Origin: Nocardia paucivorans NBRC 100373
Lineage (GTDB): Bacteria; Actinomycetota; Actinomycetes; Mycobacteriales; Mycobacteriaceae
Assembly (NCBI RefSeq): GCF_000308675.1
Contig: NZ_BAGE01000053.1
Coordinates: 186,001-250,000, forward strand
Reading direction: 5' to 3'
Length of the DNA: 64,000 bases
Shown here: in pieces, positions 31,625 through 39,648 of the stretch
Layout of the letters: every line of letters begins with the position of its first letter
Numbering within the stretch: the first letter of the stretch is position 1
Program-made: the position numbers and the translations under genes
The notes under the pieces: generated by a model
The model's input: only the letters and a program-made list of their open reading frames with translations
The model's database searches: none
Told to the model about the DNA's origin: nothing

Positions 31625-32991
31625 GATGCCCGCACCCTTTCGCTCGAGTGATGGGGGTGGCGCAGGCCCAGGTGTTCGCGCAGGGTCGTGCCGGTGTATT
31701 CGGTGCGGAAACTGCCGCGGTCCTGAAGTTCCGGAACCACCAGATCGACGAACTCGTCCAATCCCGTCGGGGTCAGGTGCGGGACGAGGATGAACCCGTC
31801 GGCGGCATCTTCCTGGATGTAACGATCTATTTCGGCGGCGACCTGGGCGGGGGTGCCGACGAACTGCCGGCGCGCGGTGACCTCGATGATGAGCTCACGA
31901 ATGCTCAGTTTCTCCGCCTCGGCCTTGGTCCGCCACTGTTTCGCCACCGCCGAGGGGTCCTTGGTGTGCCGCACCCGCCCTCGGGTGATGGTCGCGTCGT
32001 CGACGGGGTCGATATCGGGCAACGGACCGTCGGGGTCGTAGGCGGACAGGTCGCGTCCCCAGACCTGTTCGAGGAAGGCGATCGCGGTTTGCGGACCGAC
32101 CTGCTGCAATCGGATGTGCCGCGCGCGTTCCTCCGCGTCGGCGCGGCTGTCGCCGAGGACGAAGGTTGCGGCCGGCAGGATCAGGAGATCGTCGCGATCG
32201 CGACCGTATTTGGCCAGCCGGTTCTTCATATCGGTGTAGAAGCGTTTACCGGACTCCAGTTCCCCGTGCCGGCTGAAGATGGCGTCCGCCTTGGCGGCGC
32301 CGAATTCGCGGCCCTCGTCGGAGTCACCGGCCTGCAACTGCACCGGATAACCCTGCGGGCTACGCGGCAACACGAAGGTGCCCTCGATATCGAACTGGTC
32401 GCCGACGTGTCGGAAGGTCGGCAGCGGCGGAGTGAAAACACCGCGTTCCCGGTCCACGACGAGCGCGTCGGCGGGCCAGCTGTCCCAGAGTTCACGAACG
32501 GTGTCGACCATCTCGGCGGCCCGGGTGTAGCGCCGGGAATGATCGAGATAGCCGCCCCGGCGGAAGTTCTCCCCCGTGAACGCGTCCGAGGAGGTGACCG
32601 CGTTCCACGCGGCGCGCCCGCCGGACAGGTGATCCAGGGTGGCGAATTGCTTGGCCAGTTCGAACGGTTCGTTGAAGGTGGTGTTGATGGTTCCGGCCAG
32701 TCCCAACCGGCTCGTGACACCGGCGAGCGCGTTGAGCACGGTGAAGGTGTCGGGGCGGCCCACCACATCCAGGTCGTGGATCAGACCGCGATGTTCACGC
32801 AACCGCAACCCTTCGGCCAGGAAGAAGAAGTCGAACAGGCCGCGTTCGGCCGTGCGGGCCAGGTGCACGAAAGAGTCGAATGCGATCTGGCTGCCGGATT
32901 CCGGATCGCTCCAGACCGTGGTGTTGTTGACCCCCGGGAAATGAGCGGCCAGATGAATCTGTTTGCGTACCTTCGGTTTCGACATGCTCAT
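31621..32991 (-). CDS. DszA/NtaA/SnaA-family FMNH2-dependent monooxygenase
   Basis: A 456-residue enzyme: QIHLAAHFPGVNNTTVW at the N terminus, ERGLFDFFFLAEGLRLREH, ATLDHLSGGRAAWNAVTSSD, DTVRELWDSWPADALV and QGYPVQLQAGDSDEGREFGA, which together mark the NtaA/SnaA/DszA branch of the luciferase-like superfamily. It needs reduced flavin from a partner reductase. ATG 32991 overlaps the stop of the preceding monooxygenase (ATGA); a second ATG at 32985 is an alternative start. It sits in the middle of a four-gene coupled operon. Confidence 0.87.
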   Translation of the reverse strand: MSMSKPKVRKQIHLAAHFPGVNNTTVWSDPESGSQIAFDSFVHLARTAERGLFDFFFLAEGLRLREHRGLIHDLDVVGRPDTFTVLNALAGVTSRLGLAGTINTTFNEPFELAKQFATLDHLSGGRAAWNAVTSSDAFTGENFRRGGYLDHSRRYTRAAEMVDTVRELWDSWPADALVVDRERGVFTPPLPTFRHVGDQFDIEGTFVLPRSPQGYPVQLQAGDSDEGREFGAAKADAIFSRHGELESGKRFYTDMKNRLAKYGRDRDDLLILPAATFVLGDSRADAEERARHIRLQQVGPQTAIAFLEQVWGRDLSAYDPDGPLPDIDPVDDATITRGRVRHTKDPSAVAKQWRTKAEAEKLSIRELIIEVTARRQFVGTPAQVAAEIDRYIQEDAADGFILVPHLTPTGLDEFVDLVVPELQDRGSFRTEYTGTTLREHLGLRHPHHSSERVRAS

Positions 32992-34076
32992 GCCTTCTCG
33001 GTCGCGTAACGGTTGGCGGGGCGCGGCAGGCCCAGACGGGCGCGCAAGGTGTCGAACGGGGTCGGTATCCGATGTAGGAAAGCAGCGAGGGCCAACGGTT
33101 GGAGCACCACACCGTCGGCGGCGCATTCTCGATCCACCTGCACCAGCAGGTCCCGCAGGGTGTCCGCGGTGCCGATATGGCGCACGGTGTTCGGACCCGA
33201 GGTCGCCGTCCATCGCTCCAGGGCGTCGACCTCGTCCGTCGCGGCGCGCACGGTTTCGGCGAGATGGACCTCGATATCGAGCAGCACGCGCACCTGCCGC
33301 GGGTCGCGCCCTGCGGCCGCCACCGCGGATCGCAGCATCGAGCGGGCTTCGGCGGCCGCGGCGAGATCACCGGAAGCGATACGGATCAGGTCGGCGCGGT
33401 GTACGGCGACCCGAGTGGCATGCGCGCCATCCGCCCGCACCGCGATCAGGGGCTGCCCCTGGGGCGGTCGGGGGGTGATGGACGGGCCTTTGACCGAAAA
33501 GTTCTCGCCGACGAAATCGATGTAGTGCAGTTTGTCGCGATCGATGAACCGGCCGGTGGTCACGTCCCGGATCTCCGCGTCGTCCTCCCAGCTGTCCCAG
33601 AGTCGGGTCACCACCTCGATCGCTTCGTCCGCTTCCTGCCACAGGGATGGTTCGGACTGTTGCGGCTTGCGGCCGAACAGTTTCGCCTGCCGAGCTCCGG
33701 CCGATACGGTTACCTCCCAGCCCGCGCGGCCGAAGGTGGCGTAGTCGAGACTCGCTATCGCCTTGGAGATGTGGAACGGCTCGGTGTGCGTGACCGGCGC
33801 CTGCGGGATCAGGCCGATACGGCGGCCGGCCGCGGCCACCCGGGCGGCGGTGCCGATCGCCTCGAGCCGACCGCGGGCCCCCTCGGCCTGCAGCGCGAAC
33901 GAGTCCGGGAAAAAGGCCAGGTCGAGACCGGCCCGGTCGACGGCACCCACCACATCCACCCAGTACTGTCCGGTGAACAGGTCCTCCGCCCGGGAGTCGG
34001 CGCGGCGCCAGGACGCGGGGTGGGCTCCCGTACCGGCCAATTCGATGGCGAGCAGCGGCGGATACCTGTGCGACAT
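32988..34076 (-). CDS. Short NtaA-type LLM flavin-dependent monooxygenase
   Basis: A 362-residue luciferase-like protein: PPLLAIELAGTGAHPASW, AVDRAGLDLAFFPDSFALQ, LDYATFGRAGWEVTVSAGAR, TRLWDSWEDDAEIRDV and PRPPQGQPLIAVRADG place it near the NtaA/DszA branch. It is about 90 residues shorter than the family norm, with a reduced C-terminal region. ATG 34076 overlaps the TGA ending a frame of the upstream ABC ATPase (TGATG), so the operon may originally have started with that transporter. It leads the run of four overlapping genes down to 29952. Confidence 0.85.
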   Translation of the reverse strand: MSHRYPPLLAIELAGTGAHPASWRRADSRAEDLFTGQYWVDVVGAVDRAGLDLAFFPDSFALQAEGARGRLEAIGTAARVAAAGRRIGLIPQAPVTHTEPFHISKAIASLDYATFGRAGWEVTVSAGARQAKLFGRKPQQSEPSLWQEADEAIEVVTRLWDSWEDDAEIRDVTTGRFIDRDKLHYIDFVGENFSVKGPSITPRPPQGQPLIAVRADGAHATRVAVHRADLIRIASGDLAAAAEARSMLRSAVAAAGRDPRQVRVLLDIEVHLAETVRAATDEVDALERWTATSGPNTVRHIGTADTLRDLLVQVDRECAADGVVLQPLALAAFLHRIPTPFDTLRARLGLPRPANRYATEKA

Positions 34077-34914
34077 CACGCGGTCCTTTCTCTCGATCGC
34101 CGCCGGTCGGCGGCGCCGGTATGGCCGGCAACAGTTCTCGCGTGTACTCGTGTCGGGGCGTATCGAAGATCTCGGCCACCGGGCCGGTTTCGACGATGCG
34201 CCCCGCACGCATGACGGCGACCCGGTCGCGCACGCGGCGGACCACGGCCAGGTCGTGGGAGATGAACAGATGGCTCGGATCCAGTTCCGCCTGCAGATTC
34301 TCGAGCAGCTCCAGGATCTGCGCCTGCACCGGGACATCCAGAGCCGAAACCGGTTCGTCGAGGGTCACCAGATCCGGACGCAGGACCGGCGCCCGGGCGA
34401 TCGTCACCCACTGTCGCCGGCCGCCGGACAGCTCCGCGGGGCGGCGAGCCGCGTAATCACGCGGCAACGTCACCTGCTCCAACAGATCGGCGACCCGCTC
34501 CCGACGGATTGCGCGGTCACCGATACCGAAGGCCCGCAGCGGTTCGGCCACGATACATCCGATGGTGAGCTTCGGGTTCAGGGACGCGTACGGGTTCTGA
34601 TACACCACCTGCACCTGTCGCCGCAGTTCCCGCAATCGGGCACCGCGCAGTCCCTCGATATCGGTGCCGCCGAATTCGATGGTGCCCCGATCGGGTGTTT
34701 CGAGTCGGGCGATGAGCCGAGCGGTGGTGGACTTACCGGAACCGGGTTCCCCGACGACGGCGAGGGTTTCCCCCCGATCGACGGTGAGTGGGACATCGTC
34801 GACCGCTGTGGTCGCGGTGGGGCCCGAACGGTATTCGGCGGTGAGCCCTTCGATCCGAAGCAGCGCCGACGCCGCGGGCGACCCGCTATCCGCGCGTCCA
34901 CCGGTCGCGCTCAC
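34076..34914 (-). pseudogene. Dipeptide/nickel-type ABC ATPase (DppF-like), degraded
   Basis: From GTG 34914 a DppF-like ATPase is readable: Walker A GEPGSGKSTT, Q-loop YQNPYASLNPKLTIG, Walker B LVTLDEPVSALD, ISHDLAVV. The signature is altered to LSGGRRQWVTIAR (normally LSGGQRQRVxIAR). The C-terminal frame has lost its stop and would continue through the downstream monooxygenase gene to 33367. A TGA in a neighbouring frame, overlapping that gene's ATG (TGATG), suggests a late one-base indel. With its permease broken and no second permease, ATPase or binding protein present, it is very unlikely to function in transport. A full-length but unusual protein cannot be excluded. Confidence 0.65.
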
Positions 34915-35105
34915 AGCGACCACCCGGACAGGTAGGCCCGTGGCACCTGTTCGGCCAATCGGGTGGTGAAGCGCCAACCGTGACCGATGAAGGCGCGGAT
35001 CCGACATGCGGTGGCCATCAACGGATCACCGTCCGGTCGAGGCTCGGCGGTGTCGCGCGGCAGCGAAACGATGTGTCGATATGGCTCCGGATCGGCAGAT
35101 GTCAC
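34911..35105 (-). pseudogene. Small ORF between permease and ATPase remnants, probable deleted ATPase relic
   Basis: A 64-codon frame whose GTG overlaps the permease stop (GTGA) and whose TGA overlaps the ATPase GTG (GTGA). This perfect coupling is what a former DppD-type gene would show if most of it had been deleted. The peptide has no ATPase motif and I recognise no family. Confidence 0.3.
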
Positions 35106-35759
35106 CGCAGTCCCTCCTGCGCCAGGGCCCGACCGATGCGCTGGGTGGCGAGCACCATCACCACGATGACCGGGCCGGACAGGGCGGTCAGCCACCAGGC
35201 GGTGGCGAGATAGTTGCGTCCCTCGGAGATCAGCAAGCCCCATTCGGGAGTCGGCGGGGCGGCCCCGTATCCCAGAAAGCTCAGCGAGGAAACGGCGAGC
35301 ACCGCGATACCGAACTCGACGGCGGCCAAGGCAGCGACGGGTGCATGGGCATTGCGCAGGACATGTCGGACGAGCACGGTGTACCAGCACACCCCGCACG
35401 AGAACGCGGCCTCCACATACGGTGCCCACCGCACCGGACACCAACCCCAGCAGCGAGCCGACGATCAGCCCGATCAGCACCGCGAGTACCGTCGCGGTCA
35501 GTGACAGCGCGGCCACGTGAACGACTCTGGTGTACAGGTCGCGGCCCAGATTTTCGGTGCCGAACCAGTGCTCCGCGCCGGGGACCCGGAATTTCTCGGC
35601 GGGCACCCCGGTCAGCGGGTCACCGCTCGCGAACAGTGACGGCGCCACCGCCCAGCCGAGCACGAGCACCACGACACCGCCCTGAATTCCCACCCCGCCG
35701 CAGGCCGCGCGGGCGGGGGTGGCGACGATGGCACCGAACAGGGCCACAGGTCTTTTCAT
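35102..35759 (-). pseudogene. DppC-like ABC permease with internal deletion and frameshift
   Basis: The N-terminal frame (ATG 35759) encodes the first membrane helix and FGTENLGRDLYTRVVHVAAL, matching the GTDxLGRDxxSR motif of DppC permeases, up to GSLLGLVSGAVGT. The C-terminal part is in another frame: VLRNAHAPVAALAAVEFGIA, VSSLSFLGYGAAPPTPEWGL and LISEGRNYLATAWWL, the conserved DppC end. The 60-80 residues that should link them are missing or scrambled around 35430-35480. It is non-functional, and the whole dipeptide/nickel/opine-type importer appears to be decaying. Confidence 0.8.
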
Positions 35760-35925
35760 GCGTTTCTCCGGAACGGACAGCGCCGAAAGGCACGCGAAAG
35801 GCGATGCCGCAGTCCCGGGGCCGACGGGCCTCGGGTGATGGAAACGACCCTAGGTACCCGTCGGGCCCACGTCGCCGGTCTGGATCACACTGAATCCAAC
35901 CCCTCGTCGCAGGAGACCGGCCGGC

Positions 35926-36444
35926 TCAGCCGTGGTTCACCGAGCCGGTGCGCAGACTCGCCGCCGCCCGCACCACTGGCGCCCACCGGTCGGCGTAGGC
36001 CGCGATGGTCCCGTCTTCGGCGAAAGTCTTGTCCGACAGGTACAGACCCGGCGCCGGGCAGGTGGCGCCGAGTTCCACCAGCACCGGTTTGAGCAGCAGA
36101 TCCGGTGCCAGGGCGTGCGCCGGACCGGCGCCCAACATCACGGGTACGGCGACCACACCCTCCAGTCCGGTACCGCCGTCGAACTGTTCCAGGAACAGTT
36201 TCAGCAACCCGGTGTAGGTGGCCTTGAACGTCGGGCTGGCGAAAACCGCGACCTCGGACGACGCGACGGCACGCACTTTCTCCTCGACGGCGGGATCCCC
36301 CCAGTTCAGCAACGCCGGTCCCAGCGTGACCAGATCGATCACCCGGGGTTCCACATCCTGCCGCAGGCGCCGTGCGACCAAGGTGGCCGCCGCCAGGGTC
36401 CGCGACGCCGCCTTCGGATTACCCACCACAACGGAGACAGTCAT
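35926..36444 (-). CDS. NAD(P)H-dependent FMN reductase, MsuE/SsuE type
   Basis: A 172-residue flavodoxin-fold reductase: N-terminal phosphate loop VVVGNPKAASRTLAAA, then the flavin-contact region VFASPTFKATYTGLLKLFLE and VPVMLGAGPAHALAPDLLL. MsuE/SsuE enzymes supply FMNH2 to two-component alkanesulfonate and sulfone monooxygenases. It is the only FMN reductase in the window and may serve the five or more luciferase-like and DszC-like enzymes here. GAGGA precedes ATG 36444 by 4 nt. It is 95 bp downstream of a DszA-like gene on the same strand, probably one operon. Confidence 0.9.
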   Translation of the reverse strand: MTVSVVVGNPKAASRTLAAATLVARRLRQDVEPRVIDLVTLGPALLNWGDPAVEEKVRAVASSEVAVFASPTFKATYTGLLKLFLEQFDGGTGLEGVVAVPVMLGAGPAHALAPDLLLKPVLVELGATCPAPGLYLSDKTFAEDGTIAAYADRWAPVVRAAASLRTGSVNHG

Positions 36445-36539
36445 CGTTCCTCTTTTCGCTCGCGTAGTCGGTTGCAAACCCCGTCGGCCGGCGATGGGAT
36501 TCGCCGACCGCCCCGCCCGGAGGGTGAACTTCCGACATA

Positions 36540-37976
36540 TCACCCGGTTGCTCCGACCTTCGGTCGTGTGCCGCGCGCCACCTCGTCGGAGAGCACGGTC
36601 GAGCCGGGGCCACCCGGTCGGTAACGGGCGCCCCGATGCTCGGCGGGGAGCCGGTCGCCCGCCCCGAACAGCGAGTTGCGCAGGGTACCCGGCTCGTATT
36701 CGGTGCGATACACCCCGCGGTCGGTCAGAACCGGCACCACATATCGGACGATGTCCTCGAAGGTGCCCGGGGTGATGGCGTAGGCGAGGTTGAAACCGTC
36801 CACATCGGTCTCGGCGACCCACTCCTGCAAGTGGTCGGCGATGGTCTCACCCGAGCCCACGAAAACCGGTCCGACACCGCCGATGGCGGCGAAACGGCCG
36901 ATATCGCGCACGGTCCATTCCCGGCCCTCGTCGTCGGCTTCCTGGAAGGCGGCCACAATCGATCGGATGGCATTGCTGTCCACCTCGCCGATCGGATCGT
37001 CCAGGTCGTAGCGGGACAGATCGACCCCCATCCAGCCGGACATGAACACCAGCCCGCCCTCGACACTGGCGTAGGACAGATACTCCTCGTGTTTACGCTG
37101 CGCGGCTTCGTCGGTGGCGTCGGGTATGAGGGTGGCCAAAGCGTAGATCCGGGCGGCGTATCGGTCGCGACCTGCGGCCTCCAGCGCGTCGCGCACATTG
37201 CGAACGGTCTGCTTCAGCACCCGTTTGGAGGGGGCGGCCACGAAAATCGCCTCCGCGTTCTCGGCGGCGAACCGCACCCCCCGTGGGGAGGCGCCGGCCT
37301 GGTAGATCACGGGAGTGCGTTGCGGTGAGGGTTCGGACAGATGGATCCCGGGCACCGTGAAATGCTTTCCGCGGTGCCCGATGTGGTGCACCTTGGCCGG
37401 GTCGACATAGACGCCGGCTTCGGCGTCGCGCACCACCGCATCGTCCTCCCAAGACCCCTCCCACAGCTTGTACAGCACCTCGAGGTACTCGTCGGCCTGG
37501 TCGTAGCGTTCGTCGTGGTCGAGCTGGTCGTCGGCGCCGAAGTTGCGGGCCGCGGAAGGCAGGTAGCCGGTGACCACATTCCACCCCAACCTCCCCCGGG
37601 TCAGATGGTCCAGGGTGGACAACCGTCGGGCGAACGGATACGGGTGTTCGAATCCGGTGCCGGTGGTGATCCCGAAGCCCAGATGCTCGGTCACCGCCGC
37701 CATCGCCGAGACCAGCAGCAACGGATCGGCCACCGGGATCTGCGCGCCCTCGCGCAATGCGGCGATATCGTTGCCACCGTATACGTCGTAGGTGCCCAGC
37801 ACATCGGCGATGAAGATTCCGTCGAAACGCCCGCGTTCCAATAATTGCGCCAGGTCGGTCCAGTAACTCAGTTCCTTGTACCGATGCGATCGGTCGTCCG
37901 GGTGCCGCCACAATCCAGGTGACTGATGCGCCACGCAGTTCATATCGAAGGCATTGAAACGGATGCGACGAGTCAC
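36540..37976 (-). CDS. DszA/NtaA/SnaA-family FMNH2-dependent monooxygenase
   Basis: A 478-residue member of the DszA branch: FNAFDMNCVAHQSPGLWRHP, LLERGRFDGIFIADVLGTYD, STLDHLTRGRLGWNVVTGYL, LYKLWEGSWEDDAVVRD and QRTPVIYQAGASPRGVRFAA. It is similar in layout to the enzyme at 28136. The C terminus carries a short Gly/Pro-rich extension. The GTG start has GGAAGGGG 8 nt upstream and overlaps the stop of a 13-codon upstream ORF (GTGA). The FMN reductase gene that follows is its likely reductase partner. Confidence 0.88.
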   Translation of the reverse strand: MTRRIRFNAFDMNCVAHQSPGLWRHPDDRSHRYKELSYWTDLAQLLERGRFDGIFIADVLGTYDVYGGNDIAALREGAQIPVADPLLLVSAMAAVTEHLGFGITTGTGFEHPYPFARRLSTLDHLTRGRLGWNVVTGYLPSAARNFGADDQLDHDERYDQADEYLEVLYKLWEGSWEDDAVVRDAEAGVYVDPAKVHHIGHRGKHFTVPGIHLSEPSPQRTPVIYQAGASPRGVRFAAENAEAIFVAAPSKRVLKQTVRNVRDALEAAGRDRYAARIYALATLIPDATDEAAQRKHEEYLSYASVEGGLVFMSGWMGVDLSRYDLDDPIGEVDSNAIRSIVAAFQEADDEGREWTVRDIGRFAAIGGVGPVFVGSGETIADHLQEWVAETDVDGFNLAYAITPGTFEDIVRYVVPVLTDRGVYRTEYEPGTLRNSLFGAGDRLPAEHRGARYRPGGPGSTVLSDEVARGTRPKVGATG

Positions 37977-38014
37977 CGAAAATCCCCTTCCGGTGATATG
38001 GGCATGGACATCAT
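37973..38014 (-). CDS. Met-rich leader mini-ORF (13 aa) coupled to a DszA-like gene
   Basis: ATG 38014 has a strong ribosome site (GGTGAGGGTGGA) a few bases upstream. The peptide begins MMSMP, three methionines in the first four codons, and ends in a TGA overlapping the GTG of the monooxygenase (GTGA). Such a translated Met-rich leader could sense methionyl-tRNA or initiation conditions and couple translation to the sulfur-scavenging gene. The function is inferred; the geometry is directly visible. Confidence 0.55.
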   Translation of the reverse strand: MMSMPISPEGDFR

Positions 38015-38236
38015 GGGTCCACCCTCACCGACGCGGGCGTCCCGTTCACCGGTTGCGCGCACCGTGATCGAAACACGCGGCGAGGGCGGTTCCGGCTCCC
38101 CCTCACAATGGGCCGGACCCACCCTCGAAACCTCCGCAATGGTACGACCGGTGGAATGTCGCGGCGAACGCCGCCCCGGACTCACCCGGACAGCATGCGG
38201 GGTCCCGAGAATCGGCAGAGTACGCCGTTCGCGTAT

Positions 38237-38962
38237 CTATTTCGCCGGTGCCGGTGCGGGCGCCCGATTCGGGGGCGGCGCGGTGATGGTGGTGAAGTAC
38301 TGCACCGCGGAGAGCACCGCCACCGGCGCTGTGACCAGCAGCTGGCCCGCCAGGGTGCCCAGCGCACCGACCGCTACGATGCCGCCGAGGCATCCGATGA
38401 TCGCCGCCGGAATGAACGGGCCGAACAACCCGATGATGGTCGCCGAGGCGACGGTCGCACCAGCGATACCGCCCAGCAGACAGCCCACCGCACCACCGCT
38501 GATACCGCCGATGAGGGTGCCCACGGTGGCGCCCGCACCGAGGGTGGTGGTCAACCGGCTCCAGGCGTCCTTCTCCCGCTCGTAGGAGTTCTTCCACGGC
38601 GCCTCGTTCTCGAACGGTAGGGACACCGGCGAGTACGTCGCGTGCGCGAGATCGAACTGCGGGGTGAGCGTGGCCTTGCGGCCGGCGATATCGGCGGCGA
38701 TGGGAAATACGAAATCGTCGACACGGAAGGACAGTTCGGCGCCTGCGAGCACCGTGCCGTCATCTGCTCTGATGGTGAAGACACCGTTGTCGGCGTTCAG
38801 CGCCCCGCCGTCGGTTTCGATGATCGTCGACCGCTCGTTCACCGATGCGGTGTAGTTGACCGCTTCTGTAGCGGCAGACGGTGCGGCGTGCGCGGTGCCG
38901 GACGCAACCGTGAGCACCGCCGTCGCCACCGCCGTGGCCACAGCGAGTTGTTTACTTTTCAT
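38237..38962 (-). CDS. Secreted glycine-zipper protein of unknown function
   Basis: A 241-residue protein with a clean signal peptide: MKSKQLAVATAVATAVLTVA, cleavage after AHA (SGTAHAAPS). The mature N-terminal half is beta-rich (IIETDGGALNADNGVFTIRA, FRVDDFVFPIAADIAG). The C-terminal half is a long Gly/Ala-rich hydrophobic zipper (GATVGTLIGGISGGAVGCLL, GIAGATVASATIIG) with two cysteines, then a Pro-rich tail. It is homologous in layout to the protein at 55796. Such proteins are common in Nocardia and Rhodococcus and are of unknown role, possibly envelope or pore associated. I chose ATG 38962 because GAGGG lies 9 nt upstream; ATG 38971 abuts it. Confidence 0.78.
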   Translation of the reverse strand: MKSKQLAVATAVATAVLTVASGTAHAAPSAATEAVNYTASVNERSTIIETDGGALNADNGVFTIRADDGTVLAGAELSFRVDDFVFPIAADIAGRKATLTPQFDLAHATYSPVSLPFENEAPWKNSYEREKDAWSRLTTTLGAGATVGTLIGGISGGAVGCLLGGIAGATVASATIIGLFGPFIPAAIIGCLGGIVAVGALGTLAGQLLVTAPVAVLSAVQYFTTITAPPPNRAPAPAPAK

Positions 38963-39036
38963 CGACTGCATCCCTCATCTCTCATTTGCAGTACGAATTG
39001 AAGGTTCCGATGAATTCCCGCTGGGGAAAAGACCAA

Positions 39037-39061
39037 GAATCATGATGATTCGTAGAATCAT
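39037..39061. promoter_or_regulatory. Triple GAATCAT element upstream of the glycine-zipper gene
   Basis: GAATCAT (39037-39043), then ATGATTC (39045-39051, its inverted copy) and again GAATCAT (39055-39061). The first two form a perfect 15-bp palindrome with a single central base. About 75 bp upstream of the secreted-protein start, this is well placed for a transcription factor site. The regulator is unknown. Confidence 0.45.
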
Positions 39062-39254
39062 TGCGATTAGAAATCGTGACACAACATTACGGGCGATGAA
39101 GTATGGAACCATTCGCACCGCGGCGGGGTACCGAGAATTTCACTCGCTGTGTACCCGGTCGAGTTTCTTCTCGGCACGCCGCACGCGAATACCGATCGGT
39201 ACCGTCAGCCGAGTGTGGCCGGATAGGGCACGCATCGGAGGATTGCATCGGTAG

Positions 39255-39542
39255 ACCCACCATCTGCAGCCGGAATCCGAGTGCCTGCGCGTAGGCGTAG
39301 ATCCCAAGGCGAGCGTCACGGCTCCTGCACGCCCGCCGGACCGCAGCGCCCCCGCAATCCGGGCCCGCCTGTCCGAACTGGCCGGCGGACAGCAACTCGT
39401 GGTCGATGCCGCGATGTTCCTGGTGTGGGTCTCGGATTGGTCCCGCGATATCGCCATCGCCCGCCGAGGCATCGGCACTATAGTCCGCAACCAGGTTTCG
39501 AGCTTCGACGACACCCGCCCCGCACCGTCCCCACCCGCGTGA
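39255..39542 (+). pseudogene. Nitroreductase-family relic
   Basis: One frame carries HHLQPESECLRVGVDPKAS and RLSELAGGQQLVVDAAMFLV with WVSDWSR, which matches the central part of NADPH-dependent nitroreductases (LQ...DPA...L..LAGGQ...AP.FLVW.AD.SR). There is no start codon or N-terminal FMN-binding RSxR region, and the frame ends soon afterwards at 39542. It looks like an internal fragment of a lost flavin reductase gene next to tauD-like DNA. Confidence 0.55.
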
Positions 39543-39648
39543 ACAGCGGCGGTTGAGATCAGCCCGACCACAAACCTGTCGTTCGTACCGGTGCGGTGAT
39601 GTGCTCGAGCACGTATCTCGAACCGATCTCGAATTGTGAAGGTGCACC

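Noticed and set aside
33367..34914. Single long ABC ATPase reading through the downstream monooxygenase
   Set aside because: Homology ends near 34080; the remaining 240 codons are out of frame within a conserved monooxygenase gene, so a lost stop or late indel is the better explanation.
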